The position numbers and the translations under genes are program-made. This document shows positions 5,205-12,572 of a DNA stretch of 13,145 nt, one piece after another; positions within the stretch are counted from its first letter, which is position 1; each line of letters opens with the position of its first letter. The notes beneath the pieces were generated by a model. That model was not told where the DNA came from. It ran no database searches and worked only from the letters and a program-made list of their open reading frames with translations. Source of the DNA: JBKEDC01 sp047975205 (GTDB lineage Bacteria > Bacteroidota > Bacteroidia > Bacteroidales > Prolixibacteraceae); assembly GCA_047975205.1 (NCBI GenBank), contig JBKEDC010000045.1, positions 1-13,145 on the forward strand, written 5' to 3'.

Positions 5205-7619
5205 ATGTATAGCTTAATTCAAAAAGAAATTACCGATTTCTTCGGATCGCTGACCGGATACCTTATTACCATAGTCTTTCTCGTTGGTAATGGTTTATTT
5301 TTGTGGGTGTTTCCGGGAAATTTCAACATTCTGGAAAGTGGTTATGCAAGCCTTACCCCCTATTTCAGTTTAGCTCCATGGCTATTCCTATTTTTAATAC
5401 CGGCTTTAACAATGCGCCTCTTTGCCGAAGAAAAACGTTTGGGCACATTTGAATTGCTGCTAACTCGTCCCTTCGCTTCTTGGCAATTAGTGTTGGCAAA
5501 ATATTTGGCAGGTTTGTTTTTGGTATTACTTTGTTTGTTGCCTACACTAGTATATTTTTTTTCGGTTTACCAATTAGGAAACCCGATAGGAAATTGGGAT
5601 TCTGGGGCAGCTTGGGGATCTTTTATCGGCTTGTTTCTTTTGGCAGCTACTTATGTTGGCATAGGAGTGTTTAGCTCATCGCTCACTGATAATCCTGTTT
5701 TTGCATTTGTAAGCTCATTAATCATTTGTTTTTTATTTTATTCCGGTTTTGATTTCTTATCGGCGATGAATATTCCACTTGGTTTAAAATCTTTCTTCAT
5801 AGATTTTGGATTGAGCAGGCATTATGAATCTATAAGTAGAGGGGTAGTAGATTCTCGCGATATTGCCTATTTCCTACTTGTTATTTTCGTTTTATTGCTG
5901 GTAACTACTATCAGACTTCGCCGAAAAAGATATTGCCTGAAAAAACAAATCCTGCAATTAACTAAATATTTAGTCGGTGGTATCTTGTTATTGCTATTTG
6001 CCAATCAGTGGTTTTTTCGTTTGGATTTAACGAAGGAAAAGCGTTTTAGTTTGTCGCAGATATCTAAAGAAAAGTTAGGTAATCTTTCGCATCCGATTTA
6101 TATAGACTTGTATTTATCGGGTGATTTGCCTGCCGGATTCCGACAATTAAAGCAGGCCATTAAAGAAAAGGTGCAAGACATGGACGCTTGGGGGAATATG
6201 TCTGTGTACATCTATGAGAACAACCCTTATGATATTACAGATGCAAAACAACGCAATCAATTATTTGAGCAGTTGGTAAGCATAGGCATTCAGCCTACCG
6301 ATATTCGAAAAAATACAGATGAGGGAACTACCACACAGCTTATTTTCCCCGGAGCTGTTATTCAATACGGTGATAAATATATTGGTGTCAACTTATTGAA
6401 AAATAATTCATCGCTTTCTGCAGAAGAAAATCTGAATAATTCCATGGAGACCTTGGAGTATGAGTTCATAAATGCTTTGCAGCAGTTGCAACAGCATGGG
6501 GAAAAGAAAACGATAGCTTTTCTGCAAGGTCATGGAGAATTATCTGCTGATGAGACTTTAGATATTAGAAATTCATTGAAAAGCACCTATCAAGTTGTAG
6601 ATTTTAATCTAGATACATTTTCAGACACCACTCATTTGCCAAATGTGATGCTCATTGATAATCCGAGAATTCCATTTTCAGAACACGACAAGTTTCAAAT
6701 AGACCAAATGTTGATGCGTGGAGTGAATCTGATGTATCTCATTGATCCGGTTAATGTAAGCCTTGATAGTTTAACACAAGGAGAAACTACTATTGCTTTC
6801 CCTACGGATCTAAACATATTAGATCAATTATTTAAATATGGTGTTCGAGTGAATCCCACGCTGATACAAGATGTAGAGTGTATGTATATTCCTGTTAATA
6901 CTTCGCCGGTAGGTTCGCAACCTAAATTTACTCCGGCTCCGTGGTATTACTCTCCTTTGCTCACTCCGTCGCCAGATCATGTCATTAGTAGAAATATCAA
7001 TCGAATGAAATCAGAGTTTGTAAGTTCCATTGATACTGTAGGAGAGAATCCGAAAGTACATAAGACCATCATATTGCACAGCTCTCCTTATGCAAGAATA
7101 GTAAAAACCCCTGCCGAAATAAGTTTACAGAGTATTAATAATCCTCCGGCTAGAGAATTATTTCACACGGCAAATATACCGGTGGGAGTCTTGTTGGAAG
7201 GTAATTTTACATCAGTTTTTCAGCATCGTCCGGTAACTGAATATAACACACATGGCATAACACCACTGCATGAATCGAAACCTGCAAAACTTATTGTATT
7301 GGCTGATGGCAGCCTGATAGCAAACAAAGTGAATTATACGAGCGGAAAACTCAGAACACAACCCTTAGGTTATGATCAATACTCTAAGCAGACTTTCGGC
7401 AATAAAGAGTTTTTGTTGAATGCCATACACTACTTGGCCGATGATTCCGGCGTTATGCAGCTCCGTTCTCGAGTGTTTAAGTTACGCTTGCTCGATAAAG
7501 TCAGATTACGTGAAGAACGTTTGTATTGGCAATTGTTGAATTTGCTGTTACCATTGTTAATGATTTCTCTGTTCGGACTTGTTTTTCAGCTTATACGTGT
7601 TAATAAATATCGCAAATAA
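5205..7619 (+). CDS. gldG: Fused GldF-type ABC permease and GldG-type auxiliary protein
   Basis: One uninterrupted frame of 804 residues joins two normally separate parts. Residues 1-240 are a GldF-like ABC-2 permease: six hydrophobic segments (about 19-38, 54-72, 97-121, 137-158, 164-185, 219-237) and the conserved cytosolic E-E-K-R-L-G-T-F-E-L-L-L-T motif at 75-87. Residues from about 250 on are GldG-like: a membrane anchor (254-271), the hallmark RLDLTKEKRFSLS (272-284), a large periplasmic ABC_transp_aux domain, and a C-terminal anchor (about 775-796). In Flavobacterium johnsoniae, GldA, GldF and GldG form an ABC transporter linked to gliding; non-gliding relatives carry homologues of unknown substrate. 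The ATPase GldA is not in the window. The ATG at 5205 is preferred over the in-frame TTG at 5202; either leaves a gap of 0-3 nt to the HEAT gene. No clear terminator follows. Confidence 0.9.
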   Translation: MYSLIQKEITDFFGSLTGYLITIVFLVGNGLFLWVFPGNFNILESGYASLTPYFSLAPWLFLFLIPALTMRLFAEEKRLGTFELLLTRPFASWQLVLAKYLAGLFLVLLCLLPTLVYFFSVYQLGNPIGNWDSGAAWGSFIGLFLLAATYVGIGVFSSSLTDNPVFAFVSSLIICFLFYSGFDFLSAMNIPLGLKSFFIDFGLSRHYESISRGVVDSRDIAYFLLVIFVLLLVTTIRLRRKRYCLKKQILQLTKYLVGGILLLLFANQWFFRLDLTKEKRFSLSQISKEKLGNLSHPIYIDLYLSGDLPAGFRQLKQAIKEKVQDMDAWGNMSVYIYENNPYDITDAKQRNQLFEQLVSIGIQPTDIRKNTDEGTTTQLIFPGAVIQYGDKYIGVNLLKNNSSLSAEENLNNSMETLEYEFINALQQLQQHGEKKTIAFLQGHGELSADETLDIRNSLKSTYQVVDFNLDTFSDTTHLPNVMLIDNPRIPFSEHDKFQIDQMLMRGVNLMYLIDPVNVSLDSLTQGETTIAFPTDLNILDQLFKYGVRVNPTLIQDVECMYIPVNTSPVGSQPKFTPAPWYYSPLLTPSPDHVISRNINRMKSEFVSSIDTVGENPKVHKTIILHSSPYARIVKTPAEISLQSINNPPARELFHTANIPVGVLLEGNFTSVFQHRPVTEYNTHGITPLHESKPAKLIVLADGSLIANKVNYTSGKLRTQPLGYDQYSKQTFGNKEFLLNAIHYLADDSGVMQLRSRVFKLRLLDKVRLREERLYWQLLNLLLPLLMISLFGLVFQLIRVNKYRK

Positions 7620-7739
7620 ATGAGCTAAAACCAGTTCTCTATGAATCAAAAGTTGTACATTCGTAAATTCGCTGTATGCTTTTTGATTATTAAGACATCT
7701 AGTGAGTTTGTTTTGTAAATAATAAAAACTAAATAACCC

Positions 7740-8867
7740 ATGAAATTTGTAGTCTCAAGTTCAGAATTGCTGAGCCACCTCAATGCGATTAGCAAGGTGA
7801 TTAGTTCAAAGAATACGCTTCCAATCTTGGATAATTACCTGTTCCAATTGGAAGATGATAAGTTGGTAGTTACAGCTTCCGATTTGGAAACCACATTAAT
7901 CACTACAATCAGTTTGGATAATGTGGAGGGCTCGGGAACTATTGCCGTACCTGCAAAATTACTCAATGATATGCTTCGTGAGTTTCCCGAGCAACCATTG
8001 ACCTTTAAGATTGACATGGATAAGTTTGCTATTGAGCTATTCTCAGAGAACGGTAAGTTCAATATTGTTGGTCAAGATGGCGAAGAATATCCCCAATTAC
8101 CGGAAGTGGCAGCCGATGCGCAAGAATTGAATATTCCTGCAGAGGTGTTGTTGAATGGTATATTGAGAACCGTTTTTGCTACTGCCGATGACGAGCTTCG
8201 TCCGGTGATGAACGGTATATTTATGGAGTTGGGTACTGACGACCTAACTTTTGTAGCTTCAGATGCACACAAATTGATTAGATATAAGCGTAGCGATGTC
8301 CGCACAGATGATGCTTCATCGTTTATATTGCCTAAAAAGCCCGCTAACTTATTGAAGAACTTACTTCCCAAAGAAGATTTAGATATCACCTTAAGTTTTG
8401 ATACTAAGAATGCTATCTTTAAGTTAAGCAAACACACGCTGATTTGTCGTTTGGTAGAAGGAAAATATCCGGCATATAACTCAGTTATCCCAACTGAAAA
8501 CCCTAACGTACTACTTGTTGATCGTCAAGCCTTATACAATACAGTGAAGCGAGTGTCGGTGTTTGCTAGTGAATCGTCGAACTTAATTAAGTTGAGTGTG
8601 GAAGGTAATCAATTAGTAGTTTCGGCACAAGATGTTGATTTTGCACGTTCGGCAGTTGAACGCATTTCTTGTCAATATGATGGAGATGAAATAGAAATCG
8701 GATTCAAATCTACTTTCCTATTGGAAATACTTTCTAACATTGATTCAGCCGATGTGAAAATAGAATTATCAGATGCAGCTCGTGCAGGACTATTCTTGCC
8801 GGCAGAGAAAACTATTGATGAAGAAGACATCTTAATGTTATTGATGCCTATGATGATTGGTGTGTAA
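7740..8867 (+). CDS. dnaN: DNA polymerase III subunit beta (sliding clamp)
   Basis: The product has 375 residues, the usual length for the bacterial clamp. It forms a ring dimer that tethers the replicative polymerase and binds repair and regulatory proteins through a hydrophobic pocket. The three repeated clamp domains are visible: about 1-120 (MKFVVSSSELLSHLNAISKVI, the S-x-N-T-L-P-I-L motif and the SDLE segment), about 125-250 (VMNGIFMEL, FVASDAHKL, PAYNSVIP), and about 250-375 (FASESSNLIKLSVE, ending in the pocket-lining L-M-P-M-M segment). The start is well supported by the canonical MKFVVSSSEL N terminus, with an A-rich leader. As in other Bacteroidota it is not next to dnaA/recF here but beside an exonuclease gene. 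It has its own terminator, so dnaN seems separable from the downstream operon. Confidence 0.98.
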   Translation: MKFVVSSSELLSHLNAISKVISSKNTLPILDNYLFQLEDDKLVVTASDLETTLITTISLDNVEGSGTIAVPAKLLNDMLREFPEQPLTFKIDMDKFAIELFSENGKFNIVGQDGEEYPQLPEVAADAQELNIPAEVLLNGILRTVFATADDELRPVMNGIFMELGTDDLTFVASDAHKLIRYKRSDVRTDDASSFILPKKPANLLKNLLPKEDLDITLSFDTKNAIFKLSKHTLICRLVEGKYPAYNSVIPTENPNVLLVDRQALYNTVKRVSVFASESSNLIKLSVEGNQLVVSAQDVDFARSAVERISCQYDGDEIEIGFKSTFLLEILSNIDSADVKIELSDAARAGLFLPAEKTIDEEDILMLLMPMMIGV

Positions 8868-8891
8868 GAATACATTTTCAGATAAACCCAT

Positions 8892-8924
8892 AACCTATTC
8901 GGAGTAATTCGGATAGGTTTTTTT
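8892..8924 (+). terminator. Rho-independent terminator after dnaN
   Basis: Bases 8892-8903 and 8908-8919 form a 12-bp hairpin (two G-T wobbles) with a GTAA tetraloop, followed by a T-run reaching 8924. It lies 24 nt after the dnaN stop. Confidence 0.9.
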
Positions 8925-9018
8925 GTTGCCGACAACTACGGAGCATGATAAATGCTTTTGTAGAATTTGTTATATGCTATTTAATACTCCATTTTACGAT
9001 AATCGTGTAAATATGTAG

Positions 9019-9026
9019 TACTTTTG
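9019..9026 (+). promoter_or_regulatory. -7 box upstream of the exonuclease-FAH-truA operon; decides the exonuclease start
   Basis: TACTTTTG matches TAnnTTTG. The expected -33 position (about 8995-8998, TACG) is a poor match, so strength is uncertain. The final G is also the first base of an in-frame GTG at 9026 that would add 17 residues to the exonuclease. If transcription starts a few bases downstream, that GTG is not transcribed, which supports the ATG at 9077. Confidence 0.5.
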
Positions 9027-9076
9027 TGACATTCATTCTTTTCTGCTGTCAGGCAGAAATATACAAAACAGAGATT

Positions 9077-9883
9077 ATGCAATTAAACTTAAAGAATCCC
9101 ATTATATTTTTCGACCTCGAAACAACAGGTATCGATATATCAAAAGATCGTATTGTTGAGATTGCCCTTATTAAAGTGCATGCTAATGGTGAGGAGGAAA
9201 CAAAAGAACTTCGAATAAATCCGGAAATGCCGATTCCGGCAGAATCTAGTGCTGTTCATGGTATTTATGATGCCGATGTGCAAGATTGCCCTACATTTAA
9301 AGAAGTAGCTAAGAACTTGGCACGCTTTATGGAGGGTTGTGATCTGGGTGGCTTTAATTCAAACAGATTCGACATCCCCCTTTTGGCAGAAGAACTTTTG
9401 CGCGCCGATGTAGATATAGATTTGATGAAACGGAAGTTTGTTGATGTGCAAACCATCTTTCACAAGATGGAAAAACGAACATTGGAGGCTGCCTATCGTT
9501 TTTATTGTAATGAAGAACTGGTGGGGGCACACGGAGCTATGGCAGATACTAGAGCCACCTACGAGGTGTTGAAGTCACAGCTTGATCGTTATCAAGGAGT
9601 GGATTTTAAAGACCAAAACGGAGTAGTTAACCAGCCTGTCGTGAATGACATTCAAGCATTGAGTGAGTTCTCTACTTTTAATCGAAATGTTGATTTTGCA
9701 GGTCGAATTGTGCTGAATGAGGCAGGAGTTGAAGTGTTCAACTTCGGAAAAAACAAAGGAGTGCCCGTTGAAGAAGTATTTCAAAAGCAACCGGGATATT
9801 ATGCTTGGATGATGGATGCCGATTTCCCATTATACACTAAACGAGTACTCACCGAGATAAAACTCAGAATGGTAGGAAAATAA
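9077..9883 (+). CDS. DnaQ-like 3'-5' exonuclease with an ExoX-like C-terminal region
   Basis: The product has 268 residues. All DEDDh exonuclease motifs are present: Exo I F-D-L-E-T-T-G (Asp13, Glu15), Exo II GGFNSNRFDIPLL (Asp99), and Exo III AHGAMADTRAT (His152, Asp157). Such enzymes remove 3' nucleotides using two metal ions, in proofreading or repair. After a charged linker, residues about 210-268 (F-N-F-G-K-N-K-G-V-P-V, then GYYAWMMDADFP) look like the small domain at the C terminus of exodeoxyribonuclease X-like proteins. It is next to dnaN but behind a terminator, so whether it is the replicative epsilon subunit or a repair exonuclease is not settled. ATG 9077 is preferred over GTG 9026 because the extra 17 residues are unlike the family and start on a -7 box. 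It heads a tight operon with the FAH enzyme and truA. Confidence 0.92.
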   Translation: MQLNLKNPIIFFDLETTGIDISKDRIVEIALIKVHANGEEETKELRINPEMPIPAESSAVHGIYDADVQDCPTFKEVAKNLARFMEGCDLGGFNSNRFDIPLLAEELLRADVDIDLMKRKFVDVQTIFHKMEKRTLEAAYRFYCNEELVGAHGAMADTRATYEVLKSQLDRYQGVDFKDQNGVVNQPVVNDIQALSEFSTFNRNVDFAGRIVLNEAGVEVFNFGKNKGVPVEEVFQKQPGYYAWMMDADFPLYTKRVLTEIKLRMVGK

Positions 9884-9889
9884 TTAATT

Positions 9890-10504
9890 ATGAAGATTAT
9901 TTGTGTAGGGCGGAACTATGCCGACCATGCTAGCGAATTGGGAAATGACTATCCGGAAGAGCCTGTCATATTCATGAAACCCGACACCGCGCTTTTGCGA
10001 AATAACGAAGCTTTTTATATCCCATCATTCACTCAAGAAGTACATTATGAATGTGAGTTGGTCGTGCGCATCCATCGTATCGGAAAGAATGTAGAAACGC
10101 GCTTTGCACATCGTTATTACGACCAATTGAGTTTAGGTATTGATTTTACGGCGCGTGATGTGCAACGAGAGCTTAAAGTAAAAGGATTACCTTGGGAAAA
10201 AGCCAAGGCATTTGATAAATCTGCTGTATTGAGTAAAGAATTTCTGGCTGTTGAAGATTTTCCCAGTGTGTCTGATTTGAAATTCCGATTAGAAAAAAAC
10301 GGAGAGATTGTGCAACAAGCTACTACTGCCGATATGTTGTTTTCTATTGATGAACTTATTGCCGATATTTCGAAATACTATACGCTTAAGATAGGCGATT
10401 TAATCTATACCGGAACTCCATCAGGAGTAGGAGCAGTGGCTGTTGGCGACCGGCTGGAGGGTTATTTGGAAGAACATAAAATGTTTGATTTTCTAGTGAA
10501 ATAA
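9890..10504 (+). CDS. Fumarylacetoacetate hydrolase family protein (FAHD1-like)
   Basis: The product has 204 residues, a single compact FAH domain starting directly with KIICVGRNYADHASELG. Metal ligands expected for the family are visible: Glu54 and Glu56 in H-Y-E-C-E-L, and Asp85 in G-I-D-F-T-A-R-D; the motif TGTPSGVG lies near the C terminus. His13 and Glu16 (D-H-A-S-E) fit the catalytic lid pair of FAHD1-type enzymes, and the spacing from these residues to the metal ligands agrees with my memory of human FAHD1. Known members act as acylpyruvate hydrolases, oxaloacetate decarboxylases or aromatic-degradation hydrolases; oxaloacetate/acylpyruvate activity is the most likely here, with no aromatic pathway genes nearby. 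The gene sits 6 nt after the exonuclease stop and 1 nt before truA, so it is co-transcribed with them. Confidence 0.9.
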   Translation: MKIICVGRNYADHASELGNDYPEEPVIFMKPDTALLRNNEAFYIPSFTQEVHYECELVVRIHRIGKNVETRFAHRYYDQLSLGIDFTARDVQRELKVKGLPWEKAKAFDKSAVLSKEFLAVEDFPSVSDLKFRLEKNGEIVQQATTADMLFSIDELIADISKYYTLKIGDLIYTGTPSGVGAVAVGDRLEGYLEEHKMFDFLVK

Positions 10505-10505
10505 T

Positions 10506-11270
10506 ATGGAGAAATTGAGTTGCAGGTATTTCATGGAACTTGCCTATAAGGGCACTTCCTATTGTGGTTGGCAGGTGCAACCCGAGGAGCGCACTGTGCA
10601 AGGCGATTTAGAAAATGCATTAAGCACAATTTGCCGGGAAAAGATAGCTGTAGTCGGTTGTGGAAGAACCGATGCCGGGGTGCATGCCTCTTATTATGTA
10701 GCCCATTTCAATTCAGCGAAAGAAGGGCTGGACGCTCCCGACTTTACCCATAAACTAAATAGTTTTCTAAGCAAAGATATAGCCTTGTTCAGTATTCGGA
10801 AAGTGAACAATGACACACATGCTCGATTCGATGCATGCCAAAGAACCTATCACTATCATATCAACATCAAGAAGAACCCCTTTACTCAAGAGAGCTCGTG
10901 GTATTACAACCGAAAGCTGGATGTGCAATTGATGAACAAAGCCTGCGATATTCTTTTTGAATACGAAGATTTTACCAGCTTCAGTAAGCTGCATACGGAT
11001 GTAAAAACAAATAATTGCACGATCTATCAAGCCTTTTGGGAAGAAAAGAACAATAGCTTAAAGTTTACCATTAGTGCCAATCGGTTTTTGCGAAATATGG
11101 TTCGTGCTATTGTAGGTACTTTAGTAGAGGTGGGAGAGGGCAAACTATCACCTGATGATTTTCGGGCTGTGATAGAAGCCAAAGATAGAGGAAGAGCCGG
11201 CAAATCGGTTCCGCCTCAGGCACTATTCTTAGCCGATATTGCATATCCGAAAGAGGTATTTGAACACTAA
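10506..11270 (+). CDS. truA: tRNA pseudouridine(38-40) synthase
   Basis: The product has 254 residues, close to the family's usual 245-270. TruA isomerises uridines 38-40 in the anticodon arm of many tRNAs. The catalytic motif G-C-G-R-T-D-A-G-V-H-A is present with nucleophile Asp56. Other family landmarks are F-M-E-L-A-Y-K-G-T-S-Y-C-G-W-Q near the start, HARFDACQRTYHYHI in the middle and F-L-R-N-M-V-R-A-I-V-G-T-L near the C terminus. The ATG at 10506 is used because it follows the preceding stop by one base, consistent with translational coupling; an internal ATG at 10533 would cut into the conserved first strand. It is the last gene of the exonuclease-FAH-truA operon and ends facing a repeat cluster and a convergent gene. 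Confidence 0.97.
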   Translation: MEKLSCRYFMELAYKGTSYCGWQVQPEERTVQGDLENALSTICREKIAVVGCGRTDAGVHASYYVAHFNSAKEGLDAPDFTHKLNSFLSKDIALFSIRKVNNDTHARFDACQRTYHYHINIKKNPFTQESSWYYNRKLDVQLMNKACDILFEYEDFTSFSKLHTDVKTNNCTIYQAFWEEKNNSLKFTISANRFLRNMVRAIVGTLVEVGEGKLSPDDFRAVIEAKDRGRAGKSVPPQALFLADIAYPKEVFEH

Positions 11271-11280
11271 GTACCATCGG

Positions 11281-11447
11281 TTGCTGCACTTCGGCTCCGC
11301 TCAATGACCGGTAGGAATGCACTTCGACTCTGTGGTTACTGAGTGTGCTTTTGGGTCGCTGAGCGGAGTCGAGGCGTGTATTTCAGGTTACTGAGTATGC
11401 ATTTGTGTTTGCTGCACTTCGGCTCCGCTCAATGGCCGCTAGGAATG
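11281..11447. repeat. Cluster of GC-rich direct and inverted intergenic repeats
   Basis: Bases 11281-11319 recur at 11409-11447 with only 2 mismatches in 39. Both contain CTTCGGCTCCGCTCA. Between them, 11354-11374 holds the inverted form (core CTGAGCGGAGTCGAG). As RNA it could pair with the first copy (11289-11309) over 21 positions with one mismatch and three wobbles, and nearly as well with the second copy (11417-11437). A further motif GGTTACTGAGT(G/A)TGC occurs at 11334-11348 and 11386-11400. The cluster fills the gap between convergent truA and the nucleoside phosphorylase and is clearly richer in G+C than its surroundings. It has no ORF and no T-run. Similar GAGCGGAGTCGAAG-type elements are, from memory, frequent in intergenic regions of Bacteroidota. 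Confidence 0.8.
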
Positions 11448-11458
11448 TGCCTACCGCC

Positions 11459-12328
11459 TTAATCGGCGTAAGCATCGAGTACTTTAATAATCAGCCTTTT
11501 CATTTGACTGTGATATTCACCATTAACGTTTTTATTCCGCCGATTGGCAATGATTAGGCAGACGGTAGTGGCATGATGTCCGAGAAGCTTAGAAAGTCCG
11601 TAGATAGCAGAACATTCCATCTCATAATTGGTGATACGTTCTCCTTCATAGGTGAATGATTCGATTTTATCGTTGATATTCGGATTAGCCAAAGGCAGAC
11701 GCAACACACGACCTTGCGGACCATAAAACCCCGGAGCTGAAATCGTTACTCCTGCCGTAAAATCTTCGTCATGAATTTGATTAAATAGTTCCGTTGAGGC
11801 TTCCACTACATAAGGTGAACAAAGCTGCTTGCCCCAATCTAAATGCTTTTTCAGATGCTCTTCGAAAGGCAATTCGCACACGCTATCTCGATTGGCATAG
11901 AAATTCAGCAAACCGTCAAAGCCGATAGCTTTACGTGAAATGACAAAAGAGTTGACATCAAGATAGCTTTGCAGACCTCCGGAAGTGCCGATGCGCACGA
12001 AGTTAAGCCGACGTTTTTGGGCTTTCACTTCGCGAGTTTTCAAATCAATATTTGCCAATGCGTCAAGCTCATTAATCACAATGTCGATATTGTCGGTGCC
12101 GATTCCGGTAGCACATACGGTGATGCGTGTGCCTTTGTATTTGCCCGTGGTGGTTACAAACTCTCGGTTTTTCACTGTATATTCTGTGGAATCGAATAAG
12201 GAAGTAATTAATTCTACTCTGCCGGGGTCGCCCACTAATATTACATTATCGGCCAGTTGTTCGGGCAACAGGTGCAGATGAAATACGCTGCCGTCGGGGT
12301 TAATTATCAGTTCAGAAGATGGTATCAT
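11459..12328 (-). CDS. Nucleoside phosphorylase, uridine phosphorylase-like
   Basis: The product has 289 residues, somewhat longer than E. coli uridine phosphorylase (about 253). NP-I family motifs are in order: V-G-D-P-G-R (32-37), N-R-E-F (54-57), G-I-G-T-D-N (75-80), R-I-G-T-S-G-G (112-118), Q-G-R (205-207) and Y-E-M-E-C-S-A (235-241). The three Arg residues (37, 55, 112) match the phosphate-binding arginines, Glu238 the ribose contact, and the Gln-x-Arg pair the uracil-recognising residues of Udp. It should therefore cleave uridine with phosphate to uracil and ribose-1-phosphate in pyrimidine salvage. Specificity is inferred from motifs. The gene is monocistronic on the minus strand, convergent with truA, and its stop lies 12 bp from the repeat cluster. 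ATG 12328 is followed by an N terminus that reaches the GDPGR motif at the expected distance. Confidence 0.88.
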   Translation of the reverse strand: MIPSSELIINPDGSVFHLHLLPEQLADNVILVGDPGRVELITSLFDSTEYTVKNREFVTTTGKYKGTRITVCATGIGTDNIDIVINELDALANIDLKTREVKAQKRRLNFVRIGTSGGLQSYLDVNSFVISRKAIGFDGLLNFYANRDSVCELPFEEHLKKHLDWGKQLCSPYVVEASTELFNQIHDEDFTAGVTISAPGFYGPQGRVLRLPLANPNINDKIESFTYEGERITNYEMECSAIYGLSKLLGHHATTVCLIIANRRNKNVNGEYHSQMKRLIIKVLDAYAD

Positions 12329-12353
12329 AATTTTTGTATATTTTGGTTTACAA

Positions 12354-12361
12354 CAAATATA
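12354..12361 (-). promoter_or_regulatory. -7 box for the nucleoside phosphorylase gene
   Basis: Read on the minus strand this is TATATTTG, a full match to TAnnTTTG, ending 26 nt before the ATG at 12328. The expected -33 position on the minus strand is A/T-rich without TTTG, so the promoter is only half supported. Confidence 0.5.
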
Positions 12362-12555
12362 CTCTTTTTTTAATTTCGTATAATTATTATCAGGTATTTT
12401 CAGCTACCATCCGAATCCTCAAAATCACAGTGCTTGGATTATAAGCCTCCCATTCAAATTTGTATCTTTGAAAAAACAGGTCTAGGGCTACAATATGTAG
12501 GAATTGAATTTCCTGAAAAATACAATCCGAATGTCGTAATATAATAATTGTATTC

Positions 12556-12572
12556 CGACTCCGCTTAGTGAC
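12556..12572. repeat. Relic copy of the GC-rich intergenic repeat
   Basis: CGACTCCGCTTAGTGAC agrees at 15 of 17 positions with the reverse complement of the middle repeat unit at 11354-11371. It stands alone in AT-rich sequence, about 1.1 kb from the cluster, and its minus-strand reading supplies the TAA that ends the possible pseudogene frame. Confidence 0.55.

Noticed and set aside
7653..7663. TACATTCG as a -7 box for dnaN
   Set aside because: One mismatch to TAnnTTTG and only TTC 18 nt upstream. No better promoter was seen in 7620-7739, so the dnaN promoter remains unassigned and read-through from the Gld gene is possible.
8072..8437. 121-residue minus-strand frame inside dnaN
   Set aside because: Completely contained in dnaN, a certain gene. 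Long antisense frames are common opposite well-used codons, and no promoter was seen.
8991..9010. ACGATAATCGT inverted repeat near the exonuclease promoter
   Set aside because: Only 5-bp arms, and the flanks do not extend the symmetry. Too short to call as an operator.
11985..12281. 98-residue plus-strand frame inside the nucleoside phosphorylase gene
   Set aside because: Opposite a gene with all family motifs intact; the composition is that of an antisense shadow.
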